A DNA stretch of 21,726 nucleotides, from contig CAJTML010000007.1 in the NCBI GenBank assembly GCA_910577495.1, forward strand, positions 1 to 21,726, written 5' to 3'. The notes under the pieces were generated by a model. The model was not told where the DNA came from. It searched no databases and worked only from the letters and a program-made list of their open reading frames with translations. Numbering within the stretch: position 1 is the first letter of the stretch; each line of letters opens with the position of its first letter. A program made the translations under genes and the position numbers. Positions 1 to 8,622 of this stretch are shown here, piece by piece. The stretch comes from an uncultured Eggerthellaceae bacterium (GTDB lineage: Bacteria > Actinomycetota > Coriobacteriia > Coriobacteriales > Eggerthellaceae).

Positions 1-63
1 CGTGCGCCTGCTGCTGAGAAAGGCCGCCCAAGAAGGTGCGCCTGCGGGTGTGCGTTTGCCAGC

Positions 64-106
64 ACAAAAGAGAGAGCCCCGCCCTCGGGATGGAGGCGAG
101 GCTCTC
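64..106 (-). terminator. Rho-independent terminator of the AOR gene
   Basis: On the minus strand, GAGAGCC (106-100) pairs with GGCTCTC (78-72), and an inner GCGG/CGCC stem adds to it. The stem is followed by CTCTTTTG (71-64). It lies about 40 bases beyond the AOR stop codon. A second small hairpin, GACCCT/AGGGTC (111-128), lies between the stop and this stem. The T-run is short, so strength is uncertain. Bases 1-63 show nothing recognisable. Confidence 0.65.
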
Positions 107-146
107 AGGTGACCCTGTGCCCAGGGTCAAAGCTGGAGGGGAAATC

Positions 147-2303
147 CTATGCGTCAGGCAGAAGTCCCAGTTCGGTAAGGTCTTCTTTGACGTCGGGCAT
201 GTCGTAGTAGTCCAGACACTCTGCGGTGGGGCAGCCCAACTCGGGATCCCAGCCGAAGCACTCATAGACCATGGTCAGACCCTTTTGGATGTCTTCTTTG
301 TCCATCTTGTCGGTGCCCTCAGTGAACGGTTCTACGTCGGGATCTTTGGTAAACGGCCACTCGGTATAGAGGTCGTGGATGTTGCGGAAGTCGTTGGTGC
401 CCATGTTGCCGGCCTCGTCCGTCATGCCGCGTGCGGTGTTTGCGCGCTGCAGCGTCATGATCTTCGCACCCGCTTTGTAGAGCTCCTCGGTGGTGTACTC
501 TTCGCCCGTAACGGCTTTCATGAACTTGGCCTCCAGGTCAAGGTCGCCACGATAGTCGCGCTCTTTGGTCGGGCTCATGGACATCGGCCATACCCAGTTG
601 CACAGCGTAAGCGAATCATGCAGCACGTCGGTTACCACGCTCCACCAGGTGAAATTCGCCTTGTATTCGTTCATGGGCGTGTAGTCTTTATCGGGATCAA
701 CCGCATCTCCGCTGCCGAAGATCTCTTCGCCAATAGCTTTTTTCAGCTCAATAGGAAGGCCGCATCCCTGCAGGTTAACGGCAGAGTGGATCATGTCGTC
801 GCGGTTGAACAGCGTGTTGTAGAGCATGCCGACCTGGCCAAAGCATTCTTGCGAATGGTGTACCGGCCAGCCGCGCGGACTAATCATGCATGAGGCGGTG
901 GTGTCGTTCCACTTCATGTCGTCCCAGCGCTCCGTCCACACATAGGTGCCGTGGCCAACGTAGGCAAGCTCGGAGTCGTTCTGCGCAATCTTGGTGAGCA
1001 GCGCAGGCATCTTTGACGGGTCGTTGTTGATGAACATGTCCCAGTCAATTGAGTTGTATTCCTCTTCGGGCAGCACGCGCTCAAAAATGCCCTCAGCATA
1101 GCAGTGGGCGATGTCGCGATACAGCTGTGCGTAGTTGCACCACAGTCCCAGATCATCGACGGTTGAGCCCATGACCTGGTTCCAGATGAGGGACTCTTCG
1201 CTCTCGTCTTTGACCGTGGTGTTGTCGCCCAAGATGCCGATCATGTACTTGAACGGGAAGTTCGGCACGCAGGTGTTGCCGGTGGTTTCATAGCCGCCAT
1301 CAGCGGCAACTTCGCCAACGCGCATGTCGGAATAACAGTGGATCGGGCAGCCGTGGCAACCATTCATCTTGATGGTGTACTGCTCAGCGGCCGGGCCGTC
1401 GTCCTTGGTGGATTTCATGCAGCGGTAACCCACCGTGTTGATTTCGCCCGGCTTGGGCTCTCCGGTGTTGATAGGACCGCCCTCAGCAAGTGCCCAGTAC
1501 AGGCCATCGCGCGCGGTCCAACGGGAGCCTTTGTCGAAGTATTCGGCCCACTCTTGTTGGGTTGACGGCACCACGTGGTTGTTGTTGGAACCGACGATTT
1601 CGCGAAGCATGTAGTCGCTCAAGTTCGCCAGCTCTTCGGGGTTTGCTACATAAATTGGCTTCGTGCCGCGCACCACGAGCGCCTTGATCTTTTTCGAACC
1701 CATGACCGCACCGAGGCCAGCGCCTGCGGAGTGGTTACGGGAGTTGATCAGGCAGGAGTAGGGCAGGAGGTTTTCGCCAGCCGGTCCGATAGTGGCAACG
1801 CAAAAGTCCGTGCCTTCGCGACGTGAAAGCGCTTCGGTGGTGGCGCGGGTGCCCAAGCCCCATACCTTGTCAGCGGATTTGATCTCCACGTCATCGTCGT
1901 CAATCTTGAGGTAGACCGGCTCGTCAGACGCGCCTTCCAGAATAACGGCGTCGTATCCGGCCTTTTTGATGCCAGCGCCAAGCATGCCACCGCAGTGGGC
2001 GTCAACGATTTGATGGTCTTTGGTGTAGGTTGAAAGTGAGCAGATAGTCGTACGTCCTGCTAGGGGTACGCCTGATGCGGTCAGCGGCCCCACGGCGAAA
2101 ACGATCTTGTTCTCAACCGAGAGCGGATCGGTGCCAGCGGGTACTTCGTCGTACATGATCTTGTTCGCCAAGCCCATGCCGCCAATATACTCTTTATAGG
2201 GTTCAGTTGGTTCAGTGGTAATGGTTCCATCGGTCAGGTTGACCCTCAGGATGCGTCCGGTCCAGCCATACGACTTGGTCGGGTCCAGTTTCGTGTCTGC
2301 CAT
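147..2303 (-). CDS. Aldehyde ferredoxin oxidoreductase family protein (W/Mo-bis-pterin enzyme)
   Basis: This 718-residue protein is of the usual length for the family, whose members oxidise aldehydes to carboxylic acids and pass electrons to ferredoxin in the cytoplasm. Seen in the sequence: the N-terminal AOR domain opens with WTGRILRVNLT and a Gly-rich stretch (residues 41-45), and the [4Fe-4S] ligand set is C316-x2-C319-x3-C323 (GCHGCPIHC) with the distant fourth cysteine at about C568. There is no signal peptide, so it is cytoplasmic. The start is ATG at 2303 with GGAG upstream. E. coli YdhV, a homologue of unknown substrate, also sits beside ferredoxin-like genes. Here the gene diverges from an exported Fe-S/Mo operon and shares its promoter region. 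Family certain; substrate and metal (W or Mo) cannot be read from sequence. Confidence 0.93.
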   Translation of the reverse strand: MADTKLDPTKSYGWTGRILRVNLTDGTITTEPTEPYKEYIGGMGLANKIMYDEVPAGTDPLSVENKIVFAVGPLTASGVPLAGRTTICSLSTYTKDHQIVDAHCGGMLGAGIKKAGYDAVILEGASDEPVYLKIDDDDVEIKSADKVWGLGTRATTEALSRREGTDFCVATIGPAGENLLPYSCLINSRNHSAGAGLGAVMGSKKIKALVVRGTKPIYVANPEELANLSDYMLREIVGSNNNHVVPSTQQEWAEYFDKGSRWTARDGLYWALAEGGPINTGEPKPGEINTVGYRCMKSTKDDGPAAEQYTIKMNGCHGCPIHCYSDMRVGEVAADGGYETTGNTCVPNFPFKYMIGILGDNTTVKDESEESLIWNQVMGSTVDDLGLWCNYAQLYRDIAHCYAEGIFERVLPEEEYNSIDWDMFINNDPSKMPALLTKIAQNDSELAYVGHGTYVWTERWDDMKWNDTTASCMISPRGWPVHHSQECFGQVGMLYNTLFNRDDMIHSAVNLQGCGLPIELKKAIGEEIFGSGDAVDPDKDYTPMNEYKANFTWWSVVTDVLHDSLTLCNWVWPMSMSPTKERDYRGDLDLEAKFMKAVTGEEYTTEELYKAGAKIMTLQRANTARGMTDEAGNMGTNDFRNIHDLYTEWPFTKDPDVEPFTEGTDKMDKEDIQKGLTMVYECFGWDPELGCPTAECLDYYDMPDVKEDLTELGLLPDA

Positions 2304-2335
2304 GATGAAGCTCCAAATCTCTTCGTGTGCTCGTT

Positions 2336-2366
2336 GTTGCGCGGCACGTCTGCAATCTGGAGTTTT
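2336..2366 (+). repeat. Duplicated ~30-bp promoter element, copy 1
   Basis: GTTGCGCGGC followed by GCAATCT and GAGTT in fixed order. Copy 2 at 2550-2578 matches it at about 25 positions with one 2-base gap. Both copies have the same orientation on the plus strand. Copy 1 lies in the AOR leader. It may be a binding site for a shared regulator or a local duplication. Confidence 0.5.
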
Positions 2367-2394
2367 CGTTGCTTTGCACTATAAAGGAGGCGAA

Positions 2395-2424
2395 TTGAGG
2401 GGACGTCCCCGAAATGAGGGGACA
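2395..2424. promoter_or_regulatory. GGGGACGTCCCC palindrome plus GAGGGGAC half-site
   Basis: GGGGACGTCCCC (2399-2410) is a perfect 12-bp palindrome. TGAGGGGAC occurs twice, at 2396-2404 (as TTGAGGGGAC) and 2415-2423 (as ATGAGGGGAC), exactly 19 bases apart. The palindrome covers the position expected for the -35 box of a minus-strand TATAGT (2383-2378), which fits an activator site for the AOR promoter. It could instead be a REP-like dispersed repeat; only a genome-wide count would tell. Confidence 0.45.
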
Positions 2425-2549
2425 ATTTATGACGGGTTGGTGACGGGACTGTGACCAAGCGCAAGCAGACAGCTAACGGCTTCGAAAAGCCTCCAAAAAC
2501 CCCTCAAAAAGGATACACAGGCTCTCCATTGATGGCTAATATGCTCATC

Positions 2550-2578
2550 GTTGCGCGGCGTTAGCAATCTTGAGTTCT
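2550..2578 (+). repeat. Duplicated ~30-bp promoter element, copy 2
   Basis: This is the second copy of the element at 2336-2366 (GTTGCGCGGC, GCAATCT, GAGTT in order). It ends 36 bases before the start codon of the Tat ferredoxin, so each divergent gene has one copy in its leader. Confidence 0.5.
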
Positions 2579-2614
2579 CTTCTGAGCGAAGTATTAGAGC
2601 GAGGGGAGTTCACG

Positions 2615-3433
2615 ATGACTGACACCCATAAAAATGAGTCGGTAGAACCCATGGCCCAAACTGAGGCTGCTTCTTCTACCACCGAAGCCGCTGCTACGAC
2701 AGCTGGCACCACGGCAGAAACTTCTGCACCAAAAGCTGCAACCGAAACAACGGACGCAGCTCCCAAGCACTCAGCCTTCACGCGTAGATCTGTCTTAGCT
2801 ATGGCAGGTTGCGGCGTTGCAGGTTTAGTGGTTGGCGGCGTTTTGGCTTCCTGGGGCGTAACCAGCCAAGCCATCGCTTCGGGACGCATTGATCTGCGTA
2901 CCACCCCCACCAAGATGATTGTGACTGATCGCGCCCGTTGCTCGGGTTGTCAGCGTTGTGAAATGATGTGCACGCTGAAAAATGACGGCGTAACCCAGCA
3001 ATCCATTGCGCGCGTTCATGTGTGGGAGCACTACAACTATGGCTACGGCATTGGAACCGGCGGCGGCATCTTTGGCGACTGCCAGTTTACCGTGCAGGGC
3101 TGCTTGCAATGTGCCGACCCGCAATGCGCGAACTACTGTCCCGTGCATGCTATCTATGCGGATCCGGAAACGGGAGCTCGTGTGGTAGACGACCAAGTCT
3201 GCATCGGTTGCGGCATGTGCACCGCTGCGTGCCCGTGGAATATGCCGCGCATCAACGCGCAAACGGGTACGTCCACCAAGTGCATTTCGTGTGGTCGCTG
3301 CGCTGAGCAGTGCCCCAATGGCGCAATCAAGTTCGTGGACTGGGAAGACATTGCGCAAAAGGTACTGGATAACGGCGTTGTTTCAACAGCGACGCTCATC
3401 CCCGGTGCCACCCTCGTCGAAGGCTTGTCGTAG
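2615..3433 (+). CDS. Tat-exported ferredoxin-like protein with four [4Fe-4S] sites
   Basis: An electron-transfer subunit of 272 residues with 16 cysteines in four clusters of DmsB/PsrB/YdhX type: C109-C112-C115-C119, C163-C166-C171-C175, C196-C199-C202-C206 and C223-C226-C229-C233. A twin-arginine motif (FTRRSVL, RR57-58) and a hydrophobic stretch (about 60-80) predict export by Tat, probably staying as a membrane anchor. Before the RR motif lies an unusual 55-residue Thr/Ala-rich tail. I chose ATG 2615 because GAGGGGAG lies seven bases upstream; an in-frame TTG at 2570 has no such site. It is the first gene of the operon with the Mo subunit (45-base gap), so it probably relays electrons to it. 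A partnership with the divergent AOR is less likely because that protein is cytoplasmic. Confidence 0.88.
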   Translation: MTDTHKNESVEPMAQTEAASSTTEAAATTAGTTAETSAPKAATETTDAAPKHSAFTRRSVLAMAGCGVAGLVVGGVLASWGVTSQAIASGRIDLRTTPTKMIVTDRARCSGCQRCEMMCTLKNDGVTQQSIARVHVWEHYNYGYGIGTGGGIFGDCQFTVQGCLQCADPQCANYCPVHAIYADPETGARVVDDQVCIGCGMCTAACPWNMPRINAQTGTSTKCISCGRCAEQCPNGAIKFVDWEDIAQKVLDNGVVSTATLIPGATLVEGLS

Positions 3434-3478
3434 GCGTTTTCGCCCACTGATGAACCTTCTTGTAGAGAGGATAGAGCA

Positions 3479-5656
3479 ATGATGACGAAGGCAATTACCA
3501 GGCGTGGATTTGTGGCCGCCAGTGCTGCTACCGCTGCATTAGCTGCATCGGGAAGCGCGCTGTATGGCTGCGCATCGGGTAATGCGGAAGCTGCCGAGCA
3601 TACCGCCACGGTAGTCAACACGCAGTGCAGCGCCTGTCCAAAACAATGCGGCTATGCCGCGTATGTGGTTGATGGATCCTTAGATAAAGTGATCGGCAAC
3701 ACCACCCACCCTTATGCTGCGGGAACGTTGTGCGCCCGCGGGTTTGGTTCCGCCACTGCAAGCCAGGCGGAAAATCGACTCAATACACCCTTGCGCAAAA
3801 ACGCAGCAGGTTTTTATGACGAAATTGACTGGGACACGGCAATCTCAGAGATCGCTTCCAGCATGAACACGATCGTGGCTGATCAGGGAGCACAAGCGCT
3901 TGCGGCTATTACCGACGGAACGGCTACTGCCCAGTGGTATACCGCCCGTTTGCTGGCAGCTTTGGGAAGCGCAAACACCTACGTGAGCGCATCAGCTGCG
4001 AATAGCTCGGTAGCATCAGGCTTGGCGCTGGCCACCGGTTATAGCGCGTATGAGCCGGATTACGCAAACGCCAAGATGGTTGTTATTTTGGGCGCAAGCA
4101 GCGTAGATGCTCCTGATCCAGGAACGATTGCTGGTCTTGAGGCTGCCAAAGAGGCGGGCGCTCAGATCGTGATGGTGGACAGCCGCATGAGCCAGTCCTC
4201 CAGCTTGGCTACCGAGTATGTGGCTGTTCACGCAGGAACCGAGCTAGCGCTGGTATTGGCGCTGGCGCATGAGCTGTTGGCTGACGCTGATCGCGCGGCG
4301 GCTGCTGCTGCAACCATGGATGGCTTGGACACGTGGCAAGCCGCTTTGGGCGAATACACGCCAGAGTGGGCAGCCCAGATCACGGGTGCGCCGGCGGACA
4401 AGATCGTGGCGCTTTCGCAAGCTTTGGCGAAGGCAGCCCCTGCCGCATGCATTGATCTGACATGGATGGCCATGTTTGGCGGGTCGTATGCAAACACCGG
4501 CGAGCTAGCACGTGCCGTTGCGCTGACTAACACCATTTTGGGTTGCTGGAATGTGCCCGGTGGCGCGTATGTGACCGCTCCCGTTGATTGGACGAAATGC
4601 GCATTCGCACCCCTTGCCCCAACGGCAGCCGATATTACGGCTGCTGAGGCGCCCCTTGCGCGTGGCGGCTCGGCTGCAACGCTGATGCGTTTGGCGCACG
4701 ATGGCAGCGTTGGTGGGCTCATCTTGGTTGACGCTAATGTGGTGGCTGAATACCCCGATCCGACCTATCTTGAGCAGGCGCTTGATACGTGCGCGCTGAC
4801 GGTTGCCATCACGCCGCGCATGACCGAGACGGCGTCGCGGTGCACGTATGTACTACCTGAACTGGTGTGGAGCGAAAGCGCGCAGATCCCAACGGTTGCG
4901 GGTGCGAAAACGCCGGTGGTGACCGTATCGGCGCAAACTGTTGAGCCGGCAGTTGATAACGCCTGGTCAGTGGCTGACATCATGACATCGTTGGCCGCTG
5001 CAAGTGGCGTTTCAGCTCCGTTCCCGCAGACGGTTGAGGAAGCTGCAGCCGCAATGTGTGCCTGCCTTGGTACCGACTACGAAGGCGCGTGCGCGGTGGG
5101 AACTGTTGCATTTGGTGCAACCACGCAGGGCGAAACTGCAGATGAGGCAGTGGTATGGCCGACCGCTTCGGGCAAGGTTGAGTGCGTGAGCGCCACGGCC
5201 GATGCTGCTGGTGTGAGCGCATACCCGGTCTGGGTGGCACCCGTTGCTTCGAATGAAACCGAGGGACTATACCGCTTGACCACGGGCAATCAGGCCATAT
5301 TATTCGCCACTGAATTGACCGATTTGGCGCCGCTTGCAAGTATCGCCAAGGAGTACGACTTAGAAGGCATCTGGATTAATGCTGATGACGCCGCACGCGC
5401 AGGCATTGCCGAGGGCGACAAGGTGACCGTTGCCAACGATCATGCATCGGCGGCGCTGAATGCGCACGTGACGCAGCTTATTGCGCCTTCGGTGGTCTAT
5501 ATGGCATGCCACTACGGCGTTGATGATGGCGAAGAAAAGAACGCGAATGACCTGGGTGTTCGCCAGGCAAGCTTTGTACCATTTGCCCTTGAGACCGGCT
5601 ACGGCGCACCGCTTCTGCAGGAGAGCATGGTCACGATAACGAAGGCAGGTGCATGA
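3479..5656 (+). CDS. Tat-exported molybdopterin oxidoreductase, catalytic subunit (DMSO reductase superfamily)
   Basis: A 725-residue protein, close to the length of polysulfide/thiosulfate reductase catalytic subunits (PsrA/PhsA). Seen: Tat signal TRRGFVAAS (RR8-9) with a possible lipobox cysteine at C31 (LYGC); proximal [4Fe-4S] motif C50-x2-C53-x3-C57 and C85; central pterin domains; C-terminal dinucleotide-binding domain (from about 600). The segment where a Cys or Sec metal ligand is expected (YVSASAANSSVASG, about 168-181) has no cysteine, only serines and Asn, so Mo may be ligated by Ser as in DMSO reductase. The start is ATG 3479 or the adjacent ATG 3482, after AGAGAGGAT. It overlaps the next gene by four bases (ATGA). 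Substrate unknown; reduction of an S- or N-oxide or polysulfide is a family-level guess. Confidence 0.9.
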   Translation: MMTKAITRRGFVAASAATAALAASGSALYGCASGNAEAAEHTATVVNTQCSACPKQCGYAAYVVDGSLDKVIGNTTHPYAAGTLCARGFGSATASQAENRLNTPLRKNAAGFYDEIDWDTAISEIASSMNTIVADQGAQALAAITDGTATAQWYTARLLAALGSANTYVSASAANSSVASGLALATGYSAYEPDYANAKMVVILGASSVDAPDPGTIAGLEAAKEAGAQIVMVDSRMSQSSSLATEYVAVHAGTELALVLALAHELLADADRAAAAAATMDGLDTWQAALGEYTPEWAAQITGAPADKIVALSQALAKAAPAACIDLTWMAMFGGSYANTGELARAVALTNTILGCWNVPGGAYVTAPVDWTKCAFAPLAPTAADITAAEAPLARGGSAATLMRLAHDGSVGGLILVDANVVAEYPDPTYLEQALDTCALTVAITPRMTETASRCTYVLPELVWSESAQIPTVAGAKTPVVTVSAQTVEPAVDNAWSVADIMTSLAAASGVSAPFPQTVEEAAAAMCACLGTDYEGACAVGTVAFGATTQGETADEAVVWPTASGKVECVSATADAAGVSAYPVWVAPVASNETEGLYRLTTGNQAILFATELTDLAPLASIAKEYDLEGIWINADDAARAGIAEGDKVTVANDHASAALNAHVTQLIAPSVVYMACHYGVDDGEEKNANDLGVRQASFVPFALETGYGAPLLQESMVTITKAGA

Positions 5657-6195
5657 TGACACGCTATGGAATGTTGATAGACACGACCAAATGCATTGGC
5701 TGCTATAGCTGTCGCACGGCGTGCCAGCGGCAGAACAATCTTCTGCCCGATGAAGGATTTATTCGCTACGAGCAAAAAGAGACCGGAACGTATCCAACGG
5801 TCAGCGTTGAGTCGGTGCCGCTGCAGTGTATGCACTGTGACGACGCGCCGTGTGCAAGCGTGTGCCCAACGGGGGCCGCTCACATGGGTGCCGATGGCAT
5901 CGTTGAGGTTGACCAGGGGCGTTGTATTGGATGTCTGTATTGCATGTCGGCGTGCCCCTATCAGGTGCGTGTGCGCAATTCGCAGACGGGCGCGGTTGAC
6001 AAGTGTCGGTTCTGCGCGGTGCAGACCGAGTACGGCGCAACCAGTTGCACGTGCGTTGAGGCGTGCCCGACGCATGCTCGTATTTTTGGTGATTTGGATG
6101 ACCCGAACTCAGAGTTGTCGAAGGCAATTGTTGAGCGTGGCGCTCATCCGATCGCGGGCGATTTGACGCGCGCGAAGATTTATTACGTGAGGTGA
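5653..6195 (+). CDS. DmsB/PhsB-type ferredoxin subunit, four [4Fe-4S] clusters
   Basis: A 180-residue electron-transfer subunit without its own signal peptide; such subunits are normally carried across the membrane with the Tat-tagged catalytic partner. Four cysteine groups are complete: C14-C17-C20-C24, C59-C62-C67-C71, C91-C94-C97-C101, and the typical broken group C118-C121 with C134-C138 (CVEACP). C132 is an additional cysteine. ATG 5653 overlaps the stop of the Mo subunit (ATGA); ATG 5656 follows at once and is an alternative start. Position between catalytic subunit and NrfD gives the standard A-B-C order of this complex. With the Tat ferredoxin at 2615 the operon encodes eight predicted clusters plus the one in the catalytic subunit. 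Confidence 0.92.
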   Translation: MMTRYGMLIDTTKCIGCYSCRTACQRQNNLLPDEGFIRYEQKETGTYPTVSVESVPLQCMHCDDAPCASVCPTGAAHMGADGIVEVDQGRCIGCLYCMSACPYQVRVRNSQTGAVDKCRFCAVQTEYGATSCTCVEACPTHARIFGDLDDPNSELSKAIVERGAHPIAGDLTRAKIYYVR

Positions 6196-6200
6196 TTGAG

Positions 6201-7100
6201 ATGACCTACGAACCCATTTGGGGATCCATCATTGCGTGGTATCTCTTCTTAGCTGGTTTGGGTGGTGGCGCCTTCGTCACATCCGTATTTATTCGCTTCC
6301 GTCACCCGGAGTGCAAAAAGCTCATCCGCGTCGGACACATTATTGCGCCGGTGGTTGTCATTATTGGTCTGTGTCTGCTTATGGCTGACGCGTATGCTGG
6401 TTTTTTGCATCCGCTGCGTTTCGCGCTGTTGCTGACGAACTTTGGCTCAGTTATGACCTGGGGCGTTGTGTGCTTGGCGGTTTTTGTGGTGGTTGCGCTT
6501 GTGGTGCTCATTATGGACTTTCTGCACAAGGAAAGCCCCAAGTGGCTTGATATTGTCGGCATGATTATGGGCATCTGCGTGGCGGTCTACACCGGTTGTT
6601 TGCTGGGTGTGTGCCAAGGGTTCCCGCTGTGGAACAACGCGCTTTTGCCGGTGCTGTTTTTGGTGTCGGCGATGTCAACGGGCATGGCTGCGGTGCTGCT
6701 GGCGGGCGTGTTTGTAGCTCCCGATGAGTTTAACGCCGTGGTTTCGCTTAAGAAGTTCCACTTCTGGCTGCCGGTTGTTGAGATTGCTCTGGTCATGGCG
6801 CTGCTCTTTATTACGGCTGCTAACCCCTCGCAAGCAGGCTGGGATAGTGTCATGACGCTCATTAGTGGCGAATGGGCTATCGCGTTTTGGGTGCTGTTCG
6901 TAGCGATCGGTTTGATTATTCCCATTGCGCTTGAGTGCTGGATGTTGTGGTTTGCTGGACACGAAATGGAGACGTCGCGTACTGGTCAGATGATCAGCGG
7001 ATTCTCTGATCTTGGTGTGCTCGTTGGTGGCTTTGTGCTCCGCTTACTGATCGTGAGTGCAGCGCTTCCTATCACGATCGTGCAACCCTGGATTTTCTAG
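6201..7100 (+). CDS. NrfD/PsrC-family membrane subunit
   Basis: An integral membrane protein of 299 residues with about eight hydrophobic segments and the typical NrfD opening (WYLFLAGLGGGAF at about 13-25). The family exchanges electrons with quinol/quinone in the membrane and hands them to the ferredoxin subunit; it has no haem. ATG 6201 is preferred because GAGG sits eight bases upstream; an in-frame GTG at 6192 overlaps the previous stop and is possible. It is the last gene of the operon, followed 42 bases later by a strong terminator. The pairing confirms that the catalytic subunit is an exported, quinone-linked enzyme. Confidence 0.92.
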   Translation: MTYEPIWGSIIAWYLFLAGLGGGAFVTSVFIRFRHPECKKLIRVGHIIAPVVVIIGLCLLMADAYAGFLHPLRFALLLTNFGSVMTWGVVCLAVFVVVALVVLIMDFLHKESPKWLDIVGMIMGICVAVYTGCLLGVCQGFPLWNNALLPVLFLVSAMSTGMAAVLLAGVFVAPDEFNAVVSLKKFHFWLPVVEIALVMALLFITAANPSQAGWDSVMTLISGEWAIAFWVLFVAIGLIIPIALECWMLWFAGHEMETSRTGQMISGFSDLGVLVGGFVLRLLIVSAALPITIVQPWIF

Positions 7101-7142
7101 GTGCGCAACTAAAAGACGACAGGCTCTTCGTGCCTCGCTCGG

Positions 7143-7177
7143 AAAGGTGCAGCTGACAAGTTGGCTGCACCTTTTCC
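7143..7177 (+). terminator. Strong Rho-independent terminator after the Mo-oxidoreductase operon
   Basis: AAAGGTGCAGC (7143-7153) pairs perfectly with GCTGCACCTTT (7164-7174) around a 10-base loop and runs into TTTTCC. It lies 42 bases after the NrfD stop. Confidence 0.85.
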
Positions 7178-7335
7178 TTTGTTTCCAGCGTGTATCGCTG
7201 AGGTGTCTTGTCAGTTAAAAGATGCGTTCGGTTTTGTTAACTCTGCTGCTCATAAAAAAGTGTGCGCGTCATCCGTGCGATTATGGTGGCGAACGATGTA
7301 GTTTTGCCTGGTAGTACACGAGGAAAGGAGCAGAG

Positions 7336-8607
7336 ATGGACAGTGGAACGACGACGTTTATGCTTATGTGTACCATGCTGGTGTTGTTGATGACGCCAGG
7401 GTTGGCCTTCTTTTACGGAGGACTCTCGCGAAGAAAGAACGTCGGCAACACGATGATTATGGTGTTCGCCTCAATTGGAATTGTGGCGCTGACGTGGTCT
7501 CTGTGTGGTTGGTCTTTCGCCTATGGAGGAAGTCAGGGCAATCCGGTGTTTGGCGGTTTCGATCAGCTTTTCTTGCTGAGCTCAACCACTGATATGTTGA
7601 TCGAAGCTGAACAAACAACGGATGGGGCAACCTACCCTGGGTTTGTAGATATGGTTTTCCAGATGGCGTTTTGCATGATTACGACCGCCATTATTACGGG
7701 CGGTGTTGCAGGTCGCATGAAGTTTGGTGCTATTGCGGCATTTTTGGCAGTGTGGACGTGCACGGTATATCCGATTCTGGCGCATATGGTGTGGGGTGGC
7801 GAAGGATCGCTCATTGGAGAGATGATTGGTGCGCTTGATTTCGCGGGTGGCGATGTTGTGCATATTTCAAGTGGTATGACCGCGTTGATTCTGTGTCTTA
7901 TGGTAGGCAAGCGTCGTGGTTTTGGCGCCATGAACTACCGTCCGCATAACGTGCCATTTGTAGCATTGGGAGCTGCGCTTTTATGGTTTGGCTGGTTCGG
8001 ATTTAATGCAGGCAGTGCGTTTGCGCCCGATGGCATTGCGGCACTTGCCCTGGTCAACACGGTGTGCGCAAGCGGCAGCGCGGTGGTGTCGTGGATGGTG
8101 TGTGAACGCATCCTGGTTAAGAAGCCGACACTCATTGGCGCCTGTACTGGCTTAGTGGCAGGTTTGGTAGTGATAACGCCGTCAGCTGGATTTGTTGAGC
8201 CGTGGGCTGCATTGGTGATGGGCGTTTTGGTGTCGCCGGTTTGCTACTTCGCCATTTCGCACTTGAAGCGAGCCATTGGCTATGATGATGCGCTGGATGC
8301 CTTTGGGTGCCATTGTGTCGGCGGGATTTTTGGCGGGATTTTGACAGGTATATTTTGTGTGCCGGAGCTTTCCTGGACGGGGTTCGGCGGCTTGCTGTAT
8401 ACCGGTGATCCCACACTTTTAGGCGCGCAAATCTTAGGCATCTTGGTGACGGTGCTCTTCGTTGGTGTGTGTGATGTGGCACTTGGGCTGGTGGTGAAGG
8501 CGTGCTTTGGCGGCAGCTTGCGCGTGAGTGCTGAGGCCGAGGCGCAAGGTTTGGATGTTGCTGAGCATGGCGAATCTGCCTATCCGGCATATGTGGGACT
8601 TGACTAG
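7336..8607 (+). CDS. amt: Ammonium transporter Amt
   Basis: A 423-residue polytopic membrane protein that conducts ammonium/ammonia into the cell. Recognised by the opening MLVLLMTPGLAFFYGGLSRRKN, by DFAGGDVVHISSG with the first channel histidine (H176), and by DAFGCHCVGGIFGG with the second (H326). The latter has Cys where most Amt proteins have Gly. A recruiting Asp precedes the first motif (D168). ATG 7336 has AGGAAAGGAG just upstream. It is linked to glnK 15 bases downstream, the classic pair expressed under nitrogen limitation. The 235-base gap before it holds the upstream terminator and no clear promoter. Confidence 0.96.
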   Translation: MDSGTTTFMLMCTMLVLLMTPGLAFFYGGLSRRKNVGNTMIMVFASIGIVALTWSLCGWSFAYGGSQGNPVFGGFDQLFLLSSTTDMLIEAEQTTDGATYPGFVDMVFQMAFCMITTAIITGGVAGRMKFGAIAAFLAVWTCTVYPILAHMVWGGEGSLIGEMIGALDFAGGDVVHISSGMTALILCLMVGKRRGFGAMNYRPHNVPFVALGAALLWFGWFGFNAGSAFAPDGIAALALVNTVCASGSAVVSWMVCERILVKKPTLIGACTGLVAGLVVITPSAGFVEPWAALVMGVLVSPVCYFAISHLKRAIGYDDALDAFGCHCVGGIFGGILTGIFCVPELSWTGFGGLLYTGDPTLLGAQILGILVTVLFVGVCDVALGLVVKACFGGSLRVSAEAEAQGLDVAEHGESAYPAYVGLD

Positions 8608-8622
8608 CGAAAGGGGCTGAAT

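Larger units (their letters stand above)
2304..2614. other. Divergent intergenic region between AOR and the Mo-oxidoreductase operon
   Basis: This is a 311-base non-coding stretch shared by two divergent transcription units. It holds a minus-strand TATAGT -10-like hexamer (2383-2378), the 12-bp palindrome at 2399-2410 centred where the matching -35 should be, a second GAGGGGAC half-site, and two diverged copies of a ~30-bp element (2336-2366 and 2550-2578). I see no convincing open reading frame in it. The layout suggests joint regulation of both sides. Confidence 0.5.

Noticed and set aside
36..893. Long plus-strand open frame of 285 codons opposite the AOR gene
   Set aside because: It lies wholly or mostly antisense to a gene with clear family motifs and has no recognisable domain; it is a GC-driven shadow frame.
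7213..7242. AGTTAA/TTAACT inverted arms upstream of amt
   Set aside because: The arms are short and the extension is out of register; AT-rich arms of this length occur by chance, so it is not listed as an operator.
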